NCBI RefSeq assembly: GCF_001295925.1
Contig: NZ_LJHQ01000050.1
Span: 56,495 to 120,494, forward strand
Direction: 5' to 3'
From: Allobosea sp. AAP35
GTDB lineage: Bacteria; Pseudomonadota; Alphaproteobacteria; Rhizobiales; Beijerinckiaceae
Length of the DNA stretch: 64,000 nucleotides
Part shown: piece after piece, positions 8,898-17,700 of the stretch
Numbering within the stretch: position 1 is the first letter of the stretch
Layout of the letters: each line of letters starts with the position of its first letter
Translations under genes and position numbers: made by a program
The notes under the pieces: generated by a model
Seen by the model: only the letters and a program-made list of their open reading frames with translations
Database searches by the model: none
What the model was told of the DNA's origin: nothing

Positions 8898-9848
8898 ATG
8901 TTCGGCATTCTCGAAGGCACGGGCTCGACGGTGCTCGATCCCCGCTTCCACCGCGTGATTCCCGGCTCGGCCCGCGTCGAGCGGCTGTGGACGGGCGCGC
9001 GCTGGGCGGAGGGGCCGGCCTGGTTTGCCGCCCACAACACGCTCGTCTTCTCGGACATTCCCAATGACCGGATGCTGCGGTTCGATGCGATGAGCGGCCA
9101 GACCAGCGTCTTTCGCCAGCCGGCGCGCAACAGCAACGGCAACACGGTCGATCCTCAGGGAAGACTCGTCACCTGCGAGCATGGTGGGCGGCAGGTCACG
9201 CGCACCGAACATGACGGCAGGGTCACCGTGCTCGCCAGCCACTGGCAGGGCAAGCGGCTGAACTCGCCCAACGATGTGGTGGTGAAATCGGACGGGTCGA
9301 TCTGGTTCACCGATCCTGATTATGGGATCATGAGCGACTATGAGGGCAACAAGGCTCCAAGCGAGATCGGGGCCTGCCATGTCTATCGCATCGATGGTCA
9401 AAGCGGCGCGCTGAGTATCGTCGCCGACGACTTCCTCAAGCCCAACGGGCTCGCCTTCTCGCCAGACGAGCAGATCCTCTATATCGCCGACAGCGCGTCG
9501 GGGCCCGGCCCTCAGGACGGGCGGCGCCATATCCGGGCCTGTTCAGTTGCCGACCACGGCGCGAGCCTGGGCGCATCCACCGTCTTCGCCACCTGCAGCG
9601 CCGGCGTCTTCGACGGGTTCCGGCTCGATGTCGAGGGCCGGCTCTGGGCCAGCGCGGCGGATGGCGTTCACATCTACCACCCCGACGGCACGCTGATCGG
9701 CAAGATCGCGATCCCCGAGGTTGTCGCCAATGTCGGCTGGGGCGGGCCGAAGCTCAACCGGCTGTTCATCTGCGGCACGAGTTCGCTTTATGCCGTGATG
9801 ACGAACACCAACGGCGCGGTCTGGCCGACGGATGCTGCCACGGCATGA
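8898..9848 (+). CDS. SMP-30/gluconolactonase family protein
   Basis: Probable cytosolic sugar-acid lactonase with the six-bladed beta-propeller fold of SMP-30/Gnl. The 316-residue protein shows the metal-binding Glu in ARWAEGPAWF (about 35-44), NSNGNTVDPQGRL, LNSPNDVVVKSDGSIWFTDP and PNGLAFSPDEQILYIADS, each marking a propeller blade with the family's conserved Asn and Asp ligands. It follows the LysR gene by 45 bp and is probably co-transcribed with it. The substrate is not predictable; gluconolactone is only the family archetype. Confidence 0.88.
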   Translation: MFGILEGTGSTVLDPRFHRVIPGSARVERLWTGARWAEGPAWFAAHNTLVFSDIPNDRMLRFDAMSGQTSVFRQPARNSNGNTVDPQGRLVTCEHGGRQVTRTEHDGRVTVLASHWQGKRLNSPNDVVVKSDGSIWFTDPDYGIMSDYEGNKAPSEIGACHVYRIDGQSGALSIVADDFLKPNGLAFSPDEQILYIADSASGPGPQDGRRHIRACSVADHGASLGASTVFATCSAGVFDGFRLDVEGRLWASAADGVHIYHPDGTLIGKIAIPEVVANVGWGGPKLNRLFICGTSSLYAVMTNTNGAVWPTDAATA

Positions 9849-9868
9849 GCCGTGTCGGCGGGAGGCAT

Positions 9869-9897
9869 CCGGCGGGACGACGGAGCCGGCCCGCCGG
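9869..9897. terminator. Possible hairpin between convergent lactonase and aminotransferase genes
   Basis: Perfect 8-bp arms CCGGCGGG/CCCGCCGG with a 13-base loop lie in the 55-bp convergent gap. No T tract follows on either strand, so intrinsic termination is uncertain. Confidence 0.35.
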
Positions 9898-9903
9898 CGA
9901 CCA

Positions 9904-11097
9904 TCAATCGCTGCCGAGCGTGCGCTGAAGCCGCCTCACGACCTCTTCGAGATCGTCCGCGTTGCGGGCAAAGCAGAGGCGCAGACCGGTCTCGCCGCCG
10001 GGCCCGAAGGCGGTGCCGGGTGCCAGGCCGACATTGGCCTTGTCGACCAGATCGATGGCAAGCGCGCGCGAATCCGCCCGGCCATCGACCGAGAAGAACT
10101 GGTAGAAGGCGCCGTCGGGCGGGGCCAGCGTCACCCGGTTCGTCGCCTTCAGCCCCTCGGCGATAATCTTCCGGCCCTGCGCGGCGCGCGCGATCTGCTG
10201 CGCGACGAAGGGCTCGCCCTCGTCGAGCGCGGCGATGGCCGCACGCTGGACGAAGACCGGGACGCCCGAGGTCGAATACTGGATCAGGTTCTCGATGATC
10301 TGGCCGAGCGCCGACGGCGCCTCGATCCAGCCGACGCGCCAGCCGGTCATGGCCCAGTTCTTGGAGAAGGTCTGGACGAAGAGGATGCGGTCCTCATCTT
10401 CCATCACGTCATGGAAGGAGGCGGCTCGCGCCGCGCCGTCATAGACGAAGCGACCATAGATTTCGTCGGCGATGATCCAGAGGCTGTGCCGGCGCGCAAG
10501 TGCGAGGATCGCCGCCAGCTCATCCTTCGTCGCCGTCCAGCCTGTCGGATTGGCGGGCGAGTTGATCACGATGGCCCGGGTCCGGGGCGTGATCGCGGCG
10601 GCGAGCCTGTCGAGATCGAGCGAGAAGCGACCCTGGACATAGTCCATCGGGACGCTGACCGGCACGGCGCCGGCCACGCCGAGCGCAGCCGCGAAGTTCG
10701 GCCAGGCGGGAGTGGGGATCACGACCTCGTCGCCTGGGCCCGTCACCATGCGCACGACGATCTGCACCGCCTGCATCCCCGAACCGGTGATGAAGAAGCG
10801 GTCCATCGTGAAGGGCTGGCCATAGAGCGCCGTGTGATAGCGCGCCAGGGCCTCGCGCAGATCGGGAATGCCGCGTTGCCAGGTGTAGAAGGTCTCGCCG
10901 GCAGCCAGCGATGCATTGGCGGCGCGCGCGATGAAATCGGGCGTCGGCAGATCGCCTTCGCCGACCCAGAGCGGGATCAGCCCTTCCTTGAGCCGCCCGT
11001 GATTGACGACCTCGACGATGCCGCTTTCGGGCGCGTTGCGGGCCTCGGGGCGAAGATCGGACAACAGGCTGGAGCCTGCGGGAAGGGCTGTGGACAT
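9904..11097 (-). CDS. Pyridoxal-phosphate-dependent aminotransferase, class I/II
   Basis: A fold-type I PLP aminotransferase of 397 residues. NPTG (about 183-186), Asp211 and Tyr214 in DEIYGRF, the Schiff-base Lys246 in TFSKNWAMTGWR and the C-terminal GLRLCFARN arginine are all present, so it should be active. The N-terminal IPLWVGEGDLPTPDF region resembles aspartate/aromatic-type and alanine-type enzymes. The substrate cannot be decided. It is a single gene, convergent with the lactonase and upstream of mscL in the same direction of reading but with a separate gap. Confidence 0.88.
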   Translation of the reverse strand: MSTALPAGSSLLSDLRPEARNAPESGIVEVVNHGRLKEGLIPLWVGEGDLPTPDFIARAANASLAAGETFYTWQRGIPDLREALARYHTALYGQPFTMDRFFITGSGMQAVQIVVRMVTGPGDEVVIPTPAWPNFAAALGVAGAVPVSVPMDYVQGRFSLDLDRLAAAITPRTRAIVINSPANPTGWTATKDELAAILALARRHSLWIIADEIYGRFVYDGAARAASFHDVMEDEDRILFVQTFSKNWAMTGWRVGWIEAPSALGQIIENLIQYSTSGVPVFVQRAAIAALDEGEPFVAQQIARAAQGRKIIAEGLKATNRVTLAPPDGAFYQFFSVDGRADSRALAIDLVDKANVGLAPGTAFGPGGETGLRLCFARNADDLEEVVRRLQRTLGSD

Positions 11098-11218
11098 CGA
11101 CTAAACCTCGCGACAGTGATGACGCAGGTTTAGCCGATGACGGCGCATTGGTGCATGAAATCGGTAGATCAGCGCGATCGGTCGTCGTGATGGATCAGCG
11201 TGGCCGATCACGCCTGCA

Positions 11219-11638
11219 TCAAACCGCCTTCTGCCGCAGCAGATCGCGAATTTCGGTGAGCAGGACGACGTCTGCCGGCGGTGGGGCCGGCACTGCTGGC
11301 TTCGCCTCCTCGTTGCGGCGCATGCGGTTGATGCCCTTCACCACCAAAAACAGGACGAAGGCGATGATCAGGAAGTTCAGCGCGACGGTCATGAAGGAGC
11401 CATAGGCGAGGACCGCGCCCTGCTTCTTGGCCTCGTCCAGGACTGGGGCGGTCACCGCGCTGTTCAGGCCGATGTAGTAATTCGAGAAATCGAGGCCGCC
11501 GAGCGCCCCGAAGAACGGCATGATGATGTCGGAGACCAGCGAATCGACGATCTTGCTGAACGCCGCACCGATGATCACGCCGATCGCAAGATCGACGACA
11601 TTACCCTTCAGTGCGAATTTTCTGAACTCATCGAGCAT
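11219..11638 (-). CDS. mscL: Large-conductance mechanosensitive channel MscL
   Basis: An inner-membrane pentameric channel that opens under hypo-osmotic shock. The ATG at 11638 gives 139 residues starting [20 protein letters not shown], the conserved N-terminal helix and TM1. TM2 is around residues 80-100 ([20 protein letters not shown]), followed by a charged linker with a Pro-rich insert and a C-terminal helix EIRDLLRQ. The length matches the family. The reading frame stays open far upstream only because the opposite strand codes for the sensor kinase. Confidence 0.96.
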   Translation of the reverse strand: MLDEFRKFALKGNVVDLAIGVIIGAAFSKIVDSLVSDIIMPFFGALGGLDFSNYYIGLNSAVTAPVLDEAKKQGAVLAYGSFMTVALNFLIIAFVLFLVVKGINRMRRNEEAKPAVPAPPPADVVLLTEIRDLLRQKAV

Positions 11639-11815
11639 GCTGATTGTCCTTCCCTGCATGGCTGGCGGCATCGGCCCTAGCGGCACTGGCCGGCTGACGC
11701 AAGGGAGGCTGTGCCTAAGGGAGGCGAGCACGAGTGGAGCTGTGGAAACCAGTTCCCACGCGCCGATGTCCTCCTTTAAGGTCGCGCCGGCGCCGCGCCC
11801 GGCGATGGAGGCAGA

Positions 11816-14800
11816 ATGATCCCCGCATGGTCCGTCGTCCTGGTGGCGCTGGCCTATCTCTGCGCTTTGTTTGCGATCGCCCATGCGGCCGATATTTCGG
11901 GCCGGCGGCTCGTCAGCGGCAAGGCGCGGGCGACGATCTATGCGCTGGCGCTGGGGGTCTACTGCACCTCCTGGACGTTCTACGGATCGGTCGGGTTCGC
12001 CAGTCGCGCGGGGCTGGATTTCCTGGGCATCTATCTCGGCCCGATCCTGGTGATCGGCTTCGGGCATCGCTTCGTCGGCCGCATCGTCACGATCGCGAAA
12101 TCGCAAAACATCACTTCGATCGCCGATTTCGTCGGGGCCCGCTACGGCAAGAGCGAACGCGTCGCGGCGCTGGTCTGCCTCGTCGCGGTGATCGGCGCGC
12201 TGCCCTATATCGCCCTGCAGCTGAAGGCGGTGGCGAGTTCGCTTTCCGTGCTGCTGAGCGCCACGGGCGGGCAGCCGGCCTCGGCGGATGTCCCGGTGCT
12301 GACCGACCTCGCTTTTCTGGTCGCACTCGTGCTGGCCGGCTTCGCCTGCGCCTTCGGCACCCGTCATATCGACGCCACCGAGCACCAGGACGGCCTCGTT
12401 TTGGCTATCGCGGTGGAATCGCTGGTCAAGCTCGTGGCGTTCCTCGTGCTCGGCGTCTTCGTCGTCTACGGGCTCTATGACGGCGCGGGGGATCTGTTTT
12501 CGCAGGCGGCGCAGTTGCCGGGCGGCATGGCACCGGTCTGGGAACGGACCTCGGACTGGCCGACCTTCCTGACCCTGACCCTTCTGTCTTCCTGCGCCGC
12601 GCTGCTGCTGGCGCGCCAGTTCCACATGACGGTCGTCGAGAACCGCGATGCGCGCGATGTCCGCCGCGCAGCCTGGATGTTTCCGGTCTATCTCATCCTG
12701 ATCAACCTCTTTGTGCTGCCGCTCGCCATGGCCGGCGAGTTGCTGATGCCGGGTGCCGGCGTCGACCGCGACATGACCGTGCTGCTGCTGCCGCTGCAGC
12801 AGCAGGCGGGATTGCTGGCGCTGCTGGTGTTCGTCGGCGGGCTATCAGCTGCGACCGCGATGGTGATCGTCGCGTCGGTAGCGCTGGCGATCATGATATC
12901 CAACCACCTGGTCATGCCGGTCCTGCTGCGCGGCCGCCGCGGCCTGAGCGACCCTGCCGGCTCGAAGGCCCAACTCGAGGCGCAGGGCGCCGGCTATGGC
13001 ACGCTGGGCGGCGATCTCGGCTCGCAGGTGGTGATTATCCGGCGGGTCGCCATCCTCTGCGTCATCCTGCTCGGCTATGCCTATTATCGTGTCGCGGGCG
13101 AACAGGCGCTGGTGGCGATCGGTCTGCTGTCCTTTGCCGCGACGGCGCAGATCGCGCCGGCCTTTTTCGGCGGCCTGGTCTGGCGGCGCGGCACGGCGCT
13201 GGGCGCCGCCGCCGGTCTCATCGTCGGCATCGCGACCTGGGCCTATACGCTGCTGATGCCCAGCCTGGCTCAACCGGGCGGATATTGGAGCGAGATCATC
13301 GCGCTCGGCCCCTTCGGGAATGCTGCCTTGCGGCCCGAAATGCTGTTGGGGCTCGATCTCCCCCCCCTGCCCCATGGCGTGTTCTGGAGCCTCGGTCTCA
13401 ACATCCTCGTCTATATCGGCTTTTCGCTGCTGCGCCCGGCGACCGCGATGGAGCGGCTCCAGGCCAACGCTTTCGTCGAATCGGGCCGGGCGACGATGGC
13501 GCAGTCCTTCTCGCTGTGGCGATCGAGCGTCACCGAGGCCGAGCTGCAATCGACGATCGGGCGCTATCTCGGCCAGGAGCGGACGCAGCGCGCGTTCGAG
13601 GGCTTCGCCAGCAGTCGCGGCGAGGAATCCAACCCCGCCCGCGACGCCGACATCCATCTGCTGCGCTTCGGCGAGCATCTGCTGTCCTCGGCGATCGGCG
13701 CGGCGTCGTCGCGGCTGGTGCTGTCGCTGCTGCTGCGGCGGCGAAACCTCACCACCGAAGCGGCGTTCAAGCTGCTCGACGACGCTTCCGCCGCGCTGCA
13801 ATACAACCGCGACATCCTCCAGCACGGGCTCGACCATGCCGGCCAGGGCATCACCGTGCTCGACCGGGATCTGAGGCTGCTCGCCTGGAACCAGGCCTTC
13901 ATCCAGCTCTACGACCTGCCGCCGTCGATGGTGCGCTTCGGCACCGGCCTCGACGAGATCGTGCGCTATAACGCCGCGCGTGGCGCCTATGGCGACGGCC
14001 AGCAGGACGAGTTGATGGCGGCGCGGCTGCAGAGCTTCGTGCGCGATCGCGAACCGGTGCGCCTCAAGCTGTACCCGTCCAAGAAAGTCATCGAGATCCG
14101 CACCAACCCGCTGCCCGATGGCGGCTTCGTCACGACCTATACCGACATCACCGAAGCGGTGGAGGCGCAGGAAGAGCTCGAGCGCACCAATGAGAGCCTG
14201 GAGCGGCGCGTCGTCGAGCGCACCGAGGAGATCCTGCGCGTCAATGCGGAGCTTCAGCGCGCCAAGGCCGAGGCCGAGGAGGCCAACGCCTCGAAGACGC
14301 GCTTCCTCGCCGCCGCCAGCCACGACATCCTGCAGCCGCTGAATGCGGCGCGGCTCTACGCGACCTCGCTGGTCGAGCGCGACCGGGCCGCCGGCAGCCC
14401 CGACCTGGCCGAGAACATCGATGCCTCGCTCGACGCGGTCGAGGAGATTCTGACGGCGCTGCTCGAAATCTCGCGCCTCGACGGTGGTGCGCTGAAGCCC
14501 GAGATCACCGCTTTCCGGCTCGACGAACTGGTGCGGCAGCTCCAGCGCGAATTCGAGCCGAGCGCGCAGGAGAAGGGCCTCAAGCTCATCTTCATGCCGA
14601 CAAGCCTCGCGCTGCGCTCCGACCGGCGGCTGCTGCGCCGGCTGCTGCAGAACCTCGTCTCCAACGCGATCAAATACACGCCGAGCGGCAAGGTTCTGAT
14701 CGGCTTCAGACGGCGCGGCGCGCAGGTCTCGGTCGAGGTGCTCGATACGGGCTTAGGCATTCCCCAGGGCAAGCAGAAGACGGTGTTTCGCGAGTTCCAG

Positions 14801-15385
14801 CGTCTCGACCAGGGCGCCCGCGTGGCGCGCGGGTTGGGTCTGGGCCTGTCGATCGTCCAGCGCATCGCGCGCACGCTCGACCACAAGCTGACGCTGGATT
14901 CGGTACCCGGCCGCGGCAGCCGCTTCGCGGTGCTGGTCCCGCGCGCCTCGTCTCTGCCTGAGATGAGCACGAGCACCGCGCCGCGCCCCAGTCCCGCCGG
15001 GCAGTTGGCGGGGCTGAGGTTGCTTGTCATCGACAACGAGCCTGCCATCCTCGACGGGATGAAGCGGCTGTTGGAGGGCTGGGGCTGTACAGTGGTGACG
15101 GCGGCCGGTCTCGACGAGGCACTGGCCGCGCAGACGCGCAGCCTGCCCGACGTCGTCATCGCCGACTACCATCTCGACCATGGCAACGGGCTGACCGCGA
15201 TCAGCACCTTGCGAGAACGCTCGCGCGGTCGCGTGCCGGCGATCCTGCTGACCGCCGACCGCTCGCCCCATGTCCGGGAGGCGGCGGCGGCACTCGACGT
15301 CCATCTGCTCAACAAGCCGCTGAAGCCCGGCGCACTGAGGGCGCTGCTCGCCCAATGGCGCGCGACGCGGGTCGCGGCCGAGTAG
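11816..15385 (+). CDS. Sodium:solute-symporter-like hybrid sensor histidine kinase/response regulator
   Basis: A 1189-residue membrane fusion. Residues 1 to about 530 form an SLC5 (PutP-like) symporter domain with some 12-13 hydrophobic helices. A linker leads to a PAS domain (about 668-790, [18 protein letters not shown]) and a coiled coil ([20 protein letters not shown]). The HisKA box [11 protein letters not shown] follows, with phospho-acceptor His836. The HATPase has an N box near 945 ([14 protein letters not shown]) and G boxes DTGLGIPQG and GLGLGLS. A C-terminal receiver has Asp1117 in IADYHLD and Lys1167 in LNKPLKPG. The architecture matches CrbS-type SLC5 sensor kinases known from acetate signalling. 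No output-domain response regulator gene is nearby, so its partner is elsewhere. Confidence 0.92.
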   Translation: MIPAWSVVLVALAYLCALFAIAHAADISGRRLVSGKARATIYALALGVYCTSWTFYGSVGFASRAGLDFLGIYLGPILVIGFGHRFVGRIVTIAKSQNITSIADFVGARYGKSERVAALVCLVAVIGALPYIALQLKAVASSLSVLLSATGGQPASADVPVLTDLAFLVALVLAGFACAFGTRHIDATEHQDGLVLAIAVESLVKLVAFLVLGVFVVYGLYDGAGDLFSQAAQLPGGMAPVWERTSDWPTFLTLTLLSSCAALLLARQFHMTVVENRDARDVRRAAWMFPVYLILINLFVLPLAMAGELLMPGAGVDRDMTVLLLPLQQQAGLLALLVFVGGLSAATAMVIVASVALAIMISNHLVMPVLLRGRRGLSDPAGSKAQLEAQGAGYGTLGGDLGSQVVIIRRVAILCVILLGYAYYRVAGEQALVAIGLLSFAATAQIAPAFFGGLVWRRGTALGAAAGLIVGIATWAYTLLMPSLAQPGGYWSEIIALGPFGNAALRPEMLLGLDLPPLPHGVFWSLGLNILVYIGFSLLRPATAMERLQANAFVESGRATMAQSFSLWRSSVTEAELQSTIGRYLGQERTQRAFEGFASSRGEESNPARDADIHLLRFGEHLLSSAIGAASSRLVLSLLLRRRNLTTEAAFKLLDDASAALQYNRDILQHGLDHAGQGITVLDRDLRLLAWNQAFIQLYDLPPSMVRFGTGLDEIVRYNAARGAYGDGQQDELMAARLQSFVRDREPVRLKLYPSKKVIEIRTNPLPDGGFVTTYTDITEAVEAQEELERTNESLERRVVERTEEILRVNAELQRAKAEAEEANASKTRFLAAASHDILQPLNAARLYATSLVERDRAAGSPDLAENIDASLDAVEEILTALLEISRLDGGALKPEITAFRLDELVRQLQREFEPSAQEKGLKLIFMPTSLALRSDRRLLRRLLQNLVSNAIKYTPSGKVLIGFRRRGAQVSVEVLDTGLGIPQGKQKTVFREFQRLDQGARVARGLGLGLSIVQRIARTLDHKLTLDSVPGRGSRFAVLVPRASSLPEMSTSTAPRPSPAGQLAGLRLLVIDNEPAILDGMKRLLEGWGCTVVTAAGLDEALAAQTRSLPDVVIADYHLDHGNGLTAISTLRERSRGRVPAILLTADRSPHVREAAAALDVHLLNKPLKPGALRALLAQWRATRVAAE

Positions 15386-15388
15386 CGT

Positions 15389-15949
15389 TCACAGACGCAT
15401 CGCGACGCTGTCCCGCAGGGCCGCATCGGCTGCGAGAAAGGCCGTGATCTCCGGGCCTGGCTCGGGGCTGTCCCGCCGCCTCCCGATCTCCGCCATCAGG
15501 CGGTCTACGGGGACATAAGCGCGCCCCGCGCGGTCGTAGAGAGCCGCGCGCACCAGCGCATGCGCGGCGACGATGTCTCCGCCATCCTTGCCGCGGGTCA
15601 GAATGCGATGCTCGATCACCAGCCAGGATTGGCTCCAGCACAGGATCGCGGTCTCGATGCGGAAGGGCTGGAAGGGGCGAAGCTCGCGGCGGAAGCGGAT
15701 CATCCCCGTATTGACCACCGGCACCCAGCGATGGCGCAGCACCGCCCGCCACAGCCCGGTCCGCAGCATCAGATCGGTGCGGCCGAGATCCATCAGCGAC
15801 CAGTAGCGGCCATTGTTCATGTGCAGCGAGGTGTCGAGATCATGCGGCCAGACGCGGAAAGGCAGCGTCGAGGGATCGCCCAGCGGCTCGAGGCGCGGGC
15901 GCCAGCGGCTCGTCAGCAGCAGCCAGATCAGGCGGAACCAGAGATTCAT
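15389..15949 (-). CDS. Acyl-CoA thioesterase-like (hotdog) protein
   Basis: A 186-residue protein with an N-terminal hydrophobic stretch (NLWFRLIWLLL) and a 4HBT/THEM6-like hotdog domain. The signature DLDTSLHMNNGRYWSLMDLG (about 37-56) corresponds to the fold's catalytic Asp/Asn helix. It probably hydrolyses acyl-CoA, perhaps at the membrane face. It converges on the sensor kinase with only a 3-bp gap. A 28-bp palindrome lies 57 bp upstream of its start and is the best visible candidate for its control. Confidence 0.75.
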   Translation of the reverse strand: MNLWFRLIWLLLTSRWRPRLEPLGDPSTLPFRVWPHDLDTSLHMNNGRYWSLMDLGRTDLMLRTGLWRAVLRHRWVPVVNTGMIRFRRELRPFQPFRIETAILCWSQSWLVIEHRILTRGKDGGDIVAAHALVRAALYDRAGRAYVPVDRLMAEIGRRRDSPEPGPEITAFLAADAALRDSVAMRL

Positions 15950-16006
15950 GGAAGACCCCGATGCGACCCTGGACGGCCAGCCGGCCCCAAGCGCGGCTTC
16001 GAAAAC

Positions 16007-16034
16007 CTCAATAGTTCATGTATGAACTATTGAG
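16007..16034. promoter_or_regulatory. Near-perfect 28-bp palindrome, probable MarR-type operator
   Basis: Arms of 13 bp (CTCAATAGTTCAT and ATGAACTATTGAG) surround a GT spacer. It sits between the thioesterase (minus) and the phosphatase-like gene (plus), 57 bp and 113 bp from their starts. The half-site spacing fits a winged-helix dimer such as MarR. No MarR-family gene is in the window. A weaker match lies at 40831-40852. Confidence 0.7.
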
Positions 16035-16147
16035 TCGAGGAGGACCAGCGGGACGATACATCGGCGTCGCACGGGATGACGGCATGGCGCGGCTGGCTTA
16101 ACAGCAGGTCGCGCTCGCGATGATCTTCAGCCCAAGGGAAAAGCCCG

Positions 16148-16660
16148 ATGCCGACCCTCCACGTCTCCCCCCTGTCGAAGCTCCACGACACGGTCGCCGC
16201 CGTGCGCGCCAGCCATCTCGTGACGCTGATCAATGTCGACACTGTGGTCGAGCGTCCCCCCAGCATCACTGAAGCGAACCATCTCTTCCTCGGCATGTCC
16301 GATATCAGCGCCCCGATGGAGGGCCATGTCGTACCGGCCCAGTTGCATGTCGAACGCTTTCTCGCCTTCACGCGGCGCTGGGACCGAGAGGCGCCGCTGG
16401 TGATCCATTGCTGGGCCGGCATCAGCCGCTCGACGGCCGCAGCCTATATCGCCGCCTGCGCGCTGGGTCCGGGCCGCGACGAGGAGGAGATCGCGCGCGC
16501 ACTGCGCCGCGCCGCCCCCTCCGCCACGCCCAATGCGAAGCTTGTCGCCATCGCCGATGCCATGCTGGGACGCGACGGGCGCATGAGCTCAGCCATCGCG
16601 CGGATCGGGCGCGGTGCCGACGCCTTCGAGGGGACGCCGTTCACCCTGGGCCTCGACTGA
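16148..16660 (+). CDS. Tyrosine/dual-specificity phosphatase family protein
   Basis: A 170-residue protein with the complete Cys-based phosphatase P-loop HCWAGISRST (about 87-96). Cys88 is the nucleophile and Arg94 binds phosphate (C-x5-R). An upstream DISAPMEGH segment may supply the general-acid Asp, as in DSP-like bacterial enzymes. No signal peptide is visible, so it should be cytosolic. The substrate is unknown. It stands alone, with the thioesterase divergent and an AsnC-type gene 148 bp downstream. Confidence 0.82.
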   Translation: MPTLHVSPLSKLHDTVAAVRASHLVTLINVDTVVERPPSITEANHLFLGMSDISAPMEGHVVPAQLHVERFLAFTRRWDREAPLVIHCWAGISRSTAAAYIAACALGPGRDEEEIARALRRAAPSATPNAKLVAIADAMLGRDGRMSSAIARIGRGADAFEGTPFTLGLD

Positions 16661-16808
16661 CGGTTTCGACGCGTCAAAGCCTTCGGCAGCTTCGTGCGGG
16701 CCGCCGCGAGCTTGCCGCCGATTTAAGCGGGGCACATCAAAAACGATGCAGAAGATTGCTTGCGTCACGCCGAATTTGCCATGATGTATCGCGCAAGGGA
16801 CGAGCATC

Positions 16809-17273
16809 ATGACCATCGAACTCGATTCACGCGACCGCTCCATTCTGCGCATCCTGCAGGCGGATGGCCGGATCACCAATTCGGATCTGGCCGAGAAGGT
16901 GCATCTGTCGCCGTCGGCATGCCTGCGCCGCGTCAGGCAGTTGGAGGAGAGCGGGCTGATCCGCGGCTATGCCATGATCCTCGACGACAAGATCGCGGGC
17001 TTTCCGGGCACGGCCTTCGTCTTCGTCACGCTCGACCAGCAGGGCCGCGCCTCGCTGGAAGGGTTCGAGCAGGCGGTGCTGAACCTGCCCGAGATCCTCG
17101 AATGCCATCTGCTGGCCGGGGCGCATGACTATCTGATGCGGGTGATCTATCGCGACAGCGCCGATTTCGAGCGCATCCACACCGATATCATCACGCAGTT
17201 GCCCGGCGTCACCCGCGTGCAATCGACGCTGACGCTGCGCAGCATCAAGAAGAGTTCGGCGCTGCCGGTCTGA
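16809..17273 (+). CDS. Lrp/AsnC-family transcriptional regulator
   Basis: A 154-residue regulator with an N-terminal HTH ([20 protein letters not shown], then [20 protein letters not shown] at about 30-49) and a C-terminal RAM/AsnC ligand-binding domain ([20 protein letters not shown]). It is of usual length for Lrp-like proteins that respond to amino acids. No divergent amino-acid gene is adjacent, so the target is unclear. It is probably autoregulated, as is common in the family. Confidence 0.92.
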   Translation: MTIELDSRDRSILRILQADGRITNSDLAEKVHLSPSACLRRVRQLEESGLIRGYAMILDDKIAGFPGTAFVFVTLDQQGRASLEGFEQAVLNLPEILECHLLAGAHDYLMRVIYRDSADFERIHTDIITQLPGVTRVQSTLTLRSIKKSSALPV

Positions 17274-17364
17274 GCGATGTCAGGGGCGGCGATCGCATCG
17301 GCAAGACGGGGTTGCAGGGCGGCCCGCTCCGGCGGATAAGCGTCGCGACAACGGGAATCACGCT

Positions 17365-17622
17365 GTGAGCGAAGCCATCGCCAATGACGACGTCGCCGCC
17401 CTGCCCTTCGAGGCGGCGCTGAAGCAGCTTGAGGACATCGTCGCCCGCCTTGAACGCGGCGATGTGCCGCTCGAGGAATCGATCGCGATCTACACCCGTG
17501 GCGAGGCGCTGAAGGCCCGCTGCGACGCGCTTTTGAAACAGGCCGAAGCCCGCATCGAGAAGATCACGCTGTCGGCTGACGGCAAGCCGACGGGGACGAC
17601 GGCGCTGGACGTCGACAAATAG
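17365..17622 (+). CDS. xseB: Exodeoxyribonuclease VII small subunit
   Basis: XseB pairs with XseA to make exonuclease VII, which degrades single-stranded DNA. The 85-residue product has the family pattern [20 protein letters not shown] followed by [20 protein letters not shown], two helices of the coiled-coil subunit. The start is a GTG giving MSEAIANDD. In many relatives xseB lies next to dxs and tlyA; here those genes are about 8 kb away. Confidence 0.93.
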   Translation: MSEAIANDDVAALPFEAALKQLEDIVARLERGDVPLEESIAIYTRGEALKARCDALLKQAEARIEKITLSADGKPTGTTALDVDK

Positions 17623-17700
17623 GCTCAGTCAGTCAGCCCGTGGCGGGAAGCCGCGGCAGGCGAGCACCCTGCGAACCGGCCACGGCGGCGCGACGGAGCG

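Noticed and set aside
11639..12625. Minus-strand extension of the mscL frame
   Set aside because: It is antisense to the sensor kinase; MscL homology begins exactly at [12 protein letters not shown].
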